Positions 1-4,999 of a stretch of DNA of 21,300 nucleotides are shown here, piece by piece (positions within the stretch are counted from its first letter, which is position 1; every line of letters begins with the position of its first letter). The DNA is from an uncultured Clostridia bacterium (lineage in GTDB: Bacteria > Bacillota > Clostridia > TANB77 > CAG-465). The translations under genes were made by a program, and so were the position numbers. Where the stretch lies: assembly GCA_947628575.1 (NCBI GenBank), contig CANRAK010000013.1, positions 1 to 21,300 of the forward strand. Reading direction: 5' to 3'. The notes below the pieces were generated by a model. It did not search any database, was not told the origin of the DNA, and saw only the letters and a list, made by a program, of their open reading frames with translations.

Positions 1-87
1 AAAAAATACTACTGATAATCCTGCTATTATGCTTAATAAAAATATCAATAAATATGATTTAATATTATCTTTAAATACAACTTTCAT
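1..87 (-). CDS. N-terminus of a membrane protein, cut by the left edge
   Basis: Only the first 29 codons are in the window. The ATG (CAT at 85-87) is preceded by AAAGG about 5 bases upstream. The peptide starts with a short charged stretch (MKVVFKDNIKSY) followed by a hydrophobic run (LLIFLLSIIAGLSVVFF), which is a membrane segment or an uncleaved signal anchor. An extended -10 box lies at 133-141. The family cannot be recognised from this much sequence. The reading frame is open to position 1. Confidence 0.6.
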   Translation of the reverse strand, partial: MKVVFKDNIKSYLLIFLLSIIAGLSVVFF

Positions 88-132
88 ATTTTGCCTTTCT
101 TTCTATTACAAATTACTATTTATCTGACAAAC

Positions 133-141
133 ATTATATCA
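133..141 (-). promoter_or_regulatory. Extended -10 promoter for the left-edge membrane protein
   Basis: On the minus strand the sequence reads TGATATAAT, a full TGnTATAAT extended -10, about 45 bp upstream of the ATG at 87. No good -35 box is seen, as expected for extended -10 promoters. The same TGATATAAT string occurs before four other genes in this window (14926, 15863, 20556, 20875). Confidence 0.55.
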
Positions 142-154
142 TATTTTTTTTAAT

Positions 155-580
155 TTATATAGATATTAAATCATTTTTTAAAGCTAAAAGTGTAACTTCC
201 ATTATGAAATTATTATAAAGTCCCATAACTGTACGATGCCCTAAATATAATTCTTCTTGTATTTTTTCAAAAGTTGCTCCTGATAATCTACTTTCTATAA
301 TTTTAAAGGTTTCATTATCGGTATTTTCAATTAACTTTAATTCCTCTTTTATAATAGATTGCCACTTCCTATATTCCTCAATTTTATTATCAATATCAAT
401 ATTTTTCATTGCTTGAAATTCTATATTTCTATTTATTCTATTTTTACTTTTTATAAATGAGTTTATATCTCTACTATTAGAAGTTTCCTTTTGTTCTTCA
501 AGACTTTCTACAATAGAATCTATTCTAGGATATTCACTAACTTTTACTTTCACAAAATTTAAAATTCTTTTTATTCTCAT
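155..580 (-). CDS. Phage-type HTH regulator-like protein (ArpU/RinA-like organisation)
   Basis: A 141-aa basic and helical protein. The middle carries EYRKWQSIIKEEL (about residues 69-81) and the end has a helix-turn-helix-like stretch, SGATFEKIQEELYLGHRTVM (about 99-118), resembling sigma region 4-type HTH segments of phage late regulators. The 1771-2187 protein has the related MEYKRWQVFL segment and a similar layout, so the two may be distant paralogues. The ATG at 578-580 has a GGAGG about 9 bases upstream, and the gene lies 4 bp after the stop of the 85-aa gene, so the two are co-transcribed. Family assignment rests on size, layout and context; no exact family is recognised. Confidence 0.55.
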   Translation of the reverse strand: MRIKRILNFVKVKVSEYPRIDSIVESLEEQKETSNSRDINSFIKSKNRINRNIEFQAMKNIDIDNKIEEYRKWQSIIKEELKLIENTDNETFKIIESRLSGATFEKIQEELYLGHRTVMGLYNNFIMEVTLLALKNDLISI

Positions 581-584
581 AAAA

Positions 585-842
585 CTAATCCTCCATTTCG
601 TAATCTTTTTCTAAATCTTCAAGTTCATCTTCTTGTTCCTGAATAACCTCATTTAGATAATCATTTAAAATTTTACATTCAATAAGTTTTTCTAATAATT
701 TTCTTTCGTTTTCTATTTTTACAATATGGATCTTCTCGTAATATTCAAAAATTAGTATTTTTTCTTTTTCATCTTCTATAATCACATATTCTATTTGATC
801 TCCATATATATTTTCATTAAAACTAAATTTATTAACTTTCAT
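585..842 (-). CDS. Small acidic hypothetical protein
   Basis: An 85-aa protein with a beta-rich first half (YVIIEDEKEKILIFEYYEKI) and a strongly acidic helical tail (EVIQEQEDELEDLEKDYEMED). No family is recognised. The start is supported by AGGAGG 8 bases before the ATG. It follows the replication-initiator gene across a hairpin with a T-run (862-890) and runs directly into the downstream regulator-like gene with a 4-bp gap. Small acidic proteins in phage and plasmid modules often bind other proteins or mimic DNA, but nothing here shows that directly. Confidence 0.6.
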   Translation of the reverse strand: MKVNKFSFNENIYGDQIEYVIIEDEKEKILIFEYYEKIHIVKIENERKLLEKLIECKILNDYLNEVIQEQEDELEDLEKDYEMED

Positions 843-861
843 CTAAAAATCCTCCTAAAAC

Positions 862-890
862 AAAAAATCACAACTTCTTATTAAGTTGTG
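862..890 (-). terminator. Intrinsic terminator or attenuator after the replication initiator
   Basis: An 8-bp inverted repeat CACAACTT/AAGTTGTG (869-876 and 883-890, 6-nt loop) is followed on the minus strand by ATTTTTTG. It touches the stop codon of the initiator gene (891-893) and sits just before the ribosome binding site of the 85-aa gene, so it probably sets the ratio between the initiator and the two downstream genes. Confidence 0.6.
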
Positions 891-1664
891 TTACATATCT
901 AAATCCATCTCATCTTCAGTTTCTGTCTTTTCTGAAGTAGGAGATAGATTCTCATATAAACTATCAAAAAATTCTTTTGGATATTCTCGTTGCTCAAAAT
1001 TACATCTAGTTTTTTTACTTTTTGTATTTTGTTTCTGCAGTCTTTGTTCTAGTTCTTCAACTCTAATAATAACCCACCTTTTTATAGTAGCATAATCGCT
1101 TTTATACTCAATGCCTTTTGACTTTTTATATAAAGAAAGTTCTTCAATACATTTATTTGCCTTTTTTTCTCCATATTCGCTAACTAATTCTTTATATTCA
1201 TAATCGTATAAATACACATTTTCTAAAAATTTTTCTTTGCTTACTGTGTGAGTATTTATATTATTATAGTTTATATTATTATCTTCGCTTTTTTCATCAC
1301 TAGGGTAGTGATTTTTTAATGTATAGGGGTAGTGATTTTTTGATAGATAGGGTATATCATTTGGATAAATCTTTCTTTGAATAATCTCTTGTTGCTCATT
1401 TCTAATAATATCTATAACTAAATAATTATACCTTCTTAAATCTCCAAGCCATCTTGAAACAGTTTTATGATCTACTCCTAATTTTTCTCCTAAATATTTA
1501 TTACTTGCATAACAATATCCTTCCTTATTTGAAAGTGCTGTAATTAAAGCATACAATAATTTTGCATTTGGCTTTAATTGATTATTAAACAAAACAGTTG
1601 CAGGAATAACGGCAAAATATCCAATTTTATTTATTTCATTTTCCGTATCCACTTCGTATATCAC
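891..1664 (-). CDS. Replication initiator / replisome organiser with winged HTH
   Basis: The N-terminal part is the winged-helix domain of Firmicutes phage and element replication proteins: FAVIPATVLFNNQLKPNAKL, LYALITALSNKEGYCYASNKYL, then a recognition helix GVDHKTVSRWLGDLRRYNYL. This is followed by a low-complexity Asn-rich linker and a C-terminal helical region containing YKSDYATIKRWVI, as in DnaD-like or RepA-like organisers that load the helicase at an element origin. The reading frame can be extended to a TTG at 1679, but that codon has no ribosome binding site. The GTG at 1662-1664 has AGGA 7 bases upstream and is preferred. The start lies inside the preceding small gene (1636-1752), so translation is probably coupled. 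The acidic C-terminus (TEDEMDLDM) may be a partner-binding tail. Confidence 0.75.
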   Translation of the reverse strand: MIYEVDTENEINKIGYFAVIPATVLFNNQLKPNAKLLYALITALSNKEGYCYASNKYLGEKLGVDHKTVSRWLGDLRRYNYLVIDIIRNEQQEIIQRKIYPNDIPYLSKNHYPYTLKNHYPSDEKSEDNNINYNNINTHTVSKEKFLENVYLYDYEYKELVSEYGEKKANKCIEELSLYKKSKGIEYKSDYATIKRWVIIRVEELEQRLQKQNTKSKKTRCNFEQREYPKEFFDSLYENLSPTSEKTETEDEMDLDM

Positions 1665-1752
1665 TTTCCTTTCCTGCAACTATACAAGCATATAAAATCA
1701 AACTTATATTAGCACCTATAAACAATCCTACAACTAATCCAATCCAAAACAT
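1636..1752 (-). CDS. Small membrane protein, DUF3789-like
   Basis: A 38-aa protein. It starts MFWIGLVVGLFIGANISLIL, a single hydrophobic helix typical of the short DUF3789-like proteins found beside replication genes in clostridial mobile elements, and ends in a short polar tail. GGAGGTG lies 8 bases before the ATG, one of the best ribosome binding sites in the window. It ends with TGA at 1636-1638, which overlaps the start of the replication initiator. Its function is unknown. It is supported by the strong start signal, the membrane helix and the usual neighbour. Confidence 0.75.
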   Translation of the reverse strand: MFWIGLVVGLFIGANISLILYACIVAGKESDIRSGYGK

Positions 1753-1770
1753 AAATTAACACCTCCAATT

Positions 1771-2187
1771 TCAAACTAAATTTCTTATTTTTGCATTTTT
1801 ATATATTAGTTCAAGTAATTTACTTTTTAAAATAATTAACTTCTTAAAATCAATTTTGAGAGCTTTTAATATTTCATCATCTTCTAATTTTTTGAAATAT
1901 TTATAATTTACAAATTTATAAAGAGTAGGGGATTTTTTGCATAAAAAAACAAGTATATTTTTTAAAAATACTTGCCATCTTTTATATTCCATAATTAGTG
2001 GATCTTCTATAAGTTTTATTACTTGATCTTCTAATGTATTTCCATTGCCTTGTCTTGATTTCATCCAAGCAATAGAAGATACATTAACTGTATCTATTAT
2101 TTGTGTTTTTCTTTGTTCAATTAAGTCATCTATATTTTCATAATTATATAGATAAAATAGTATTTTCTTTATTTTTTCATTTTCCAT
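1771..2187 (-). CDS. Phage-type regulator-like protein with sigma-4-like C-terminus
   Basis: A 138-aa protein counted from MENEKIKK. An upstream in-frame ATG at 2220 is rejected because GAAAGGAG lies 10 bases before the ATG at 2185-2187 and nothing lies before the other. Visible features are MKSRQGNGNTLEDQVIKLIE and EYKRWQVFL, followed by a helical C-terminus (EDDEILKALKIDFKKLIILK) that looks like a helix-turn-helix. This organisation resembles the RinA/ArpU-type late regulators of Firmicutes phages. The gene lies 18 bp upstream of the DUF3789-like gene and starts about 30 bp after a hairpin and T-run, so it may be subject to attenuation. The exact family is not certain. Confidence 0.55.
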   Translation of the reverse strand: MENEKIKKILFYLYNYENIDDLIEQRKTQIIDTVNVSSIAWMKSRQGNGNTLEDQVIKLIEDPLIMEYKRWQVFLKNILVFLCKKSPTLYKFVNYKYFKKLEDDEILKALKIDFKKLIILKSKLLELIYKNAKIRNLV

Positions 2188-2218
2188 ATCAACCTTTCTC
2201 CTTTCAGGGAATAGGCAC

Positions 2219-2250
2219 AAAAAAAAGACAACAAAATAAAATATGTTGTC
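2219..2250 (-). terminator. Intrinsic terminator (minus strand) upstream of the regulator-like gene
   Basis: A 7-bp stem GACAACA/TGTTGTC (2227-2233 and 2244-2250, 10-nt loop) is followed on the minus strand by eight Ts. It would stop minus-strand transcripts that come from the AAA+/zinc-ribbon genes and run antisense through the RNA gene, or it could be an attenuator for the gene starting at 2187. Confidence 0.65.
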
Positions 2251-2284
2251 TATAATCTTTTGTACTTCAAATTTCTGTGTAGAA

Positions 2285-2313
2285 TTGACAAAAATATTAA
2301 CTTATTGTATAAT
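2285..2313 (+). promoter_or_regulatory. Consensus sigma-A promoter of the non-coding RNA
   Basis: TTGACA at 2285-2290, a 17-bp spacer, and TATAAT at 2308-2313: a perfect match to the consensus in both boxes and in spacing. It is the strongest promoter I see here and faces opposite to all protein genes. The expected transcription start is near 2320. Confidence 0.9.
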
Positions 2314-2319
2314 ACAAAA

Positions 2320-2556
2320 AGAAAATTGAAAATTTATATTAGATTATATAGATACATTTTCTACGAGGGTTGTAGTAGAAAATCTTTCTCATAATTTCTG
2401 AGACTTCTTCAATCTTCAAGGGGCGACTGCTTACAAATCGCTTGACAATGTTTCTTGTAACTCGGGTACTCCAGTAGTCATAGCACTTTTTAAATGGTCA
2501 CTCCGACCAATAAAATGCAGTAATATCAAGGCTTTAAGGGCTTTGATATTTTTTTG
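2320..2556 (+). ncRNA. Structured non-coding RNA, about 235 nt; raiA-motif class possible
   Basis: The unit has a perfect promoter upstream, an intrinsic terminator at its end, and no start codon with a useful reading frame. It is richer in G and C than the surrounding sequence and holds clear hairpins: TTTTCTAC/GTAGAAAA (2357-2364 with 2375-2382), TGGTC/GACCA (2495-2499 with 2505-2509), and possible longer pairings such as TTACAA with TTGTAA. The layout of several short helices does not look like 6S RNA (one long imperfect hairpin), and it is too short for tmRNA. Size, host group and the dense unpaired G/C-rich blocks (for example GGGGCGACTGC, ACTCGGGTACTCC) make the raiA-motif class a reasonable candidate, but this is from memory and unverified. 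That it is an independent RNA gene is well supported; its class is not. Confidence 0.8.
2522..2555 (+). terminator. Intrinsic terminator of the non-coding RNA
   Basis: The stem AATATCAAGGC (2522-2532) pairs with GCTTTGATATT (2540-2550) with one G-T wobble and a 7-nt loop, followed by an unbroken T-run to 2555. On the opposite strand there is no T-run, so it works for the plus strand only. Confidence 0.85.
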
Positions 2557-2558
2557 TC

Positions 2559-2602
2559 AAAATAGCTCTGTTTAGTAATTGTATAGTAATTATAGCTATT
2601 TT
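2559..2602. repeat. 9-bp inverted repeat after the RNA gene
   Basis: AAAATAGCT (2559-2567) and AGCTATTTT (2594-2602) enclose a 26-nt loop that contains a short direct repeat (TAGTAATT twice). A few Ts follow on the plus strand, so it may be a back-up terminator for the RNA gene. The role is uncertain. Confidence 0.4.
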
Positions 2603-2653
2603 TCCTTGATTTTATTTTTAGCTATTCTATTTTATTTTTTATGCTTTTTCAAC

Positions 2654-2701
2654 CAATTAACCCACTAGATTTTACTTTTTTATTTTTTGGTGGGTTAATT
2701 G
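2654..2701. repeat. Perfect 12-bp inverted repeat with T-rich loop
   Basis: CAATTAACCCAC (2654-2665) and GTGGGTTAATTG (2690-2701) are perfect inverted copies separated by 24 bp that are mostly T on the plus strand. No T-run follows the stem on either strand, so it is not a classical terminator. Together with the RNA gene and the 2559-2602 repeat it fills the 2251-2767 gap, which has no protein gene. Confidence 0.6.
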
Positions 2702-2767
2702 ACATACCAAATATCATATGCCATTATTTTTTATTGATATACTATAATATAATTATTACTGTATTAT

Positions 2768-3226
2768 TTACTCATATGTAGTAGTTGTTTGAATTTGAAT
2801 TCTTTGATTTTTTTTACATTTTGGACATACGAATGCTGTACTAATTGTACCGCCAGTTAAATACATACCAGTTGATACTGATGATATTGTTCCACATGCC
2901 TCACATTTTCTTCTATATACTACTTCTCCAGTTCTAGGATCAGATTTAACTATTACACATCCTTCAATTGCAGTATGAACATATCTAGTTTGCTTTTCAA
3001 TAACCTCATTATTTGTTGTTGAACTAGGTGTATTTGAACTACTCACGTTATTTTGCTGTACTTGCTGATTTTGAGGTTCTTTTTCAGTATTATATACATT
3101 TTCTTCAGCATGATTTTTTAAATCATTACTTTCTTGATTTCTTTGTAATGCAAAAAAGCCAATCAATACTCCAATTATAGCTACTATTATAATTACAATT
3201 ATAAAAATTAATATTCTTTGTTTCAT
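2768..3226 (-). CDS. Membrane-anchored zinc-ribbon protein
   Basis: A 152-aa protein. Residues 4-27 form one hydrophobic helix (LIFIIVIIIVAIIGVLIGFF). A Gln/Asn/Ser-rich linker follows (about 30-80), then a small C-terminal domain with two Cys pairs, CEAC (108-111) and CPKC (134-137), which is a zinc ribbon placed on the outer face if the helix is a signal anchor. AGGGGG lies 8 bases before the ATG. It is 62 bp after the AAA+ gene and probably belongs to the same transcript, since no clear promoter is visible between them. I do not recognise a named family; the ribbon could bind protein or nucleic acid. Confidence 0.65.
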   Translation of the reverse strand: MKQRILIFIIVIIIVAIIGVLIGFFALQRNQESNDLKNHAEENVYNTEKEPQNQQVQQNNVSSSNTPSSTTNNEVIEKQTRYVHTAIEGCVIVKSDPRTGEVVYRRKCEACGTISSVSTGMYLTGGTISTAFVCPKCKKNQRIQIQTTTTYE

Positions 3227-3288
3227 TTTATTTTCCCCCTAATTTTCTTATTATTTAAGATTAACATAGTATAAAATAATAATCAATT

Positions 3289-4869
3289 TTATATACAAAA
3301 TCCAATCTTTAACCTATCATCATTATTGGTTTTTAAACTTTTTACTACATTTTCAATATCACACTTTTTTATCAAATCTTTATTTTCACTTGCATTTATA
3401 GTAACTCTGTATGATTGTTCTATTTTAACTTTTTCATATAGATTTCTTACATATCTTGCATTTGAAAAGTTGTTATTAAGTTTGGCTTTATTAAAATGAT
3501 CTATCAAAAAAGCTTTTACATTATTAGATATTTTATATTTTTCTTTAGTACAAAGATTTTTGAAAATGCTATATAAAGCTTCTGATGAATAGTCTGGAAA
3601 ATCTATTGTAAATTGAATTCTGCTTTCAAAACCTGGATTTACTTCTAACATATGTTTCATCTCATTTGTATAACCAGCCAGTATTACACAAAGATTATCT
3701 CTATTATCTTCCATTCCTTTTAGCAAAGTTGCTATACATTCTGCACCATAATCTCTACCACCTTCATCTTGAATATATGAAGCAATAGAATACGCTTCAT
3801 CAATAAATAAAATTCCACCTAGTGATTTTTCAATCATCTTTTGTGTCATAGGAGCAGTATGTCCAACATATTTTCCTATTAAATCACACCTTTGTGCTTC
3901 TACAAAAACTTTTTTATCTGATAAAATTTGTTCTTCTGCAAAAATTTTTCCTACTATTCTTGCTACTGTTGTTTTTCCTGTTCCTGGATTTCCATTAAAA
4001 CACATATGCAACATTGGCATATTATTTCGTATTTTGCTTGTTTTTACAAAACTAACAACTTTTTTTATTTGTTCTTTTACTTCATCTAAGCCAATAAGCT
4101 CATCTAATTCTTGTAATCCAGTTTTTACTATTTCTTCATTTTCTTTCAATTTTTTACCTTTATTTAAAAATTTTGATACATTTTTCTCATTTTTTATTTT
4201 ACTATTAACTAATATTTTTAGTAATTTGTTCTTTATTATATAATATGGATTATTAGATAATTCGTTGATTACTTCATCATTATATGTTAATTCATTTGTG
4301 TCCAAAAACTTTTTTATATATTTTTCTTTTTCTTCGCTAGAAATCATATCAATTTTCATTGACCAAGAAAAATATTCAGTTAAAATAGCATTTACTTCTC
4401 CTTCTCTAAATTCATCTTCTAATATTATAAATGCTTTTTTTGGCATTTGTTCTATCATAACTTCTATTTCTTCTTTTATTTCTTTAGGATTTCTTCTTAA
4501 TGATTCTAAATCAAGAACTATAAGACCTTCTTCTATATCCTTATAATTACTTTTTTCTTTTTTTCTAGCATTTTGTCTAAATTCGTCTGGATCAAAATAT
4601 AAAATATTTTTATTAAGTATTATACCATTTTTATAATATACTTCTGCAATAACAGATATTAGTTCTTCATAAAAAGTATAACTAGAGTCATTTCTAATAA
4701 CAATATTATAATTTTCAAATTCAATATTACAATCATATTGTTTTATTACTTTATGATATTTTATAATATCTCTTAATACTTCTTTGTTTTTGCTTAAACC
4801 AATTGTATCATCTAATTTGCTTAAAATTTCTTCATTTTCTTCATCTAGTAAATCTTCATTTAATTCCAT
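3289..4869 (-). CDS. AAA+ ATPase, CbxX/CfqX-SpoVK type, with inactive first AAA module
   Basis: A 526-aa protein counted from MELNED. The frame stays open to 4941, but that upstream part overlaps the promoter, and AGGGAG 7 bases before the ATG at 4867-4869 decides the start. The second half is a complete AAA+ module: GLDEVKEQIKKVVSF (259-273), Walker A GNPGTGKT (293-300), pore loop KYVG (333-336), Walker B GGILFIDEA (351-359), sensor 1 in VILAGYT (395-401), and the arginine of NPGFESR (411-417). The first half has the outline of another AAA module (TIGLSKNKEVLRDII at 22-36, pseudo-Walker B GLIVLDLES at 115-123), but where the P-loop should be the sequence is IVIRNDSSYTF, so it cannot bind ATP in the usual way. 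Tandem CbxX-type AAA proteins with a degenerate first half also occur in EccA-like and SpoVK-like proteins. It is expected to remodel a partner complex in the cytoplasm. Its promoter shares an element with the FtsZ-like operon. Confidence 0.85.
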   Translation of the reverse strand: MELNEDLLDEENEEILSKLDDTIGLSKNKEVLRDIIKYHKVIKQYDCNIEFENYNIVIRNDSSYTFYEELISVIAEVYYKNGIILNKNILYFDPDEFRQNARKKEKSNYKDIEEGLIVLDLESLRRNPKEIKEEIEVMIEQMPKKAFIILEDEFREGEVNAILTEYFSWSMKIDMISSEEKEKYIKKFLDTNELTYNDEVINELSNNPYYIIKNKLLKILVNSKIKNEKNVSKFLNKGKKLKENEEIVKTGLQELDELIGLDEVKEQIKKVVSFVKTSKIRNNMPMLHMCFNGNPGTGKTTVARIVGKIFAEEQILSDKKVFVEAQRCDLIGKYVGHTAPMTQKMIEKSLGGILFIDEAYSIASYIQDEGGRDYGAECIATLLKGMEDNRDNLCVILAGYTNEMKHMLEVNPGFESRIQFTIDFPDYSSEALYSIFKNLCTKEKYKISNNVKAFLIDHFNKAKLNNNFSNARYVRNLYEKVKIEQSYRVTINASENKDLIKKCDIENVVKSLKTNNDDRLKIGFCI

Positions 4870-4899
4870 ATATAAAGCTCCCTTCTTAATACATAATCT

Positions 4900-4949
4900 A
4901 TTATATAATATTAATAGGGTATAGAAAAGGCGGCTGGTCACATATTGTA
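4900..4949 (-). promoter_or_regulatory. Promoter of the AAA+ gene with shared upstream element
   Basis: On the minus strand TATAAT (4900-4905) lies about 30 bp before the ATG at 4869. The -35 region is poor (TTTTCT). Exactly 27 bp upstream of the -10 box is TACAATATGTGACCAGC (4933-4949). The same 17-bp string with one change stands at the same distance from the -10 box of the FtsZ-like operon (10187-10203). The weak -35 box next to a conserved upstream site suggests an activator-dependent promoter. Confidence 0.7.
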
Positions 4950-4999
4950 TTATTGAAGTTTGCTATTTATAGTTAAAAAATATATTATATGATTAGTAT

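Noticed and set aside
886..1095. Plus-strand open frame over the replication initiator
   Set aside because: It is the complement of a well-supported gene, is rich in Ser, Phe and Leu as expected for the antisense of Lys/Glu-rich coding DNA, and has no ribosome binding site.
2507..2517. A third copy of the GTGACC promoter element inside the RNA gene
   Set aside because: Only a short GGTCAC core occurs (2496-2501), as part of the TGGTC/GACCA hairpin; the rest of the 17-bp element is absent.
2320..2556. 6S RNA, tmRNA, RNase P RNA or SRP RNA
   Set aside because: There is no single long hairpin with a central bubble (6S), no alanine-acceptor ends or tag reading frame (tmRNA), and I cannot find the conserved cores of RNase P or SRP RNA.
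4034..4546. Plus-strand open frames over the AAA+ gene (4034-4243, 4265-4546)
   Set aside because: They are antisense shadows of the AAA+ coding region with Phe/Ser-rich composition and no start signals.
3289..4941. Longer AAA+ protein starting at 4941
   Set aside because: The extra 24 residues would be encoded by the promoter region; the ATG at 4869 has the ribosome binding site.
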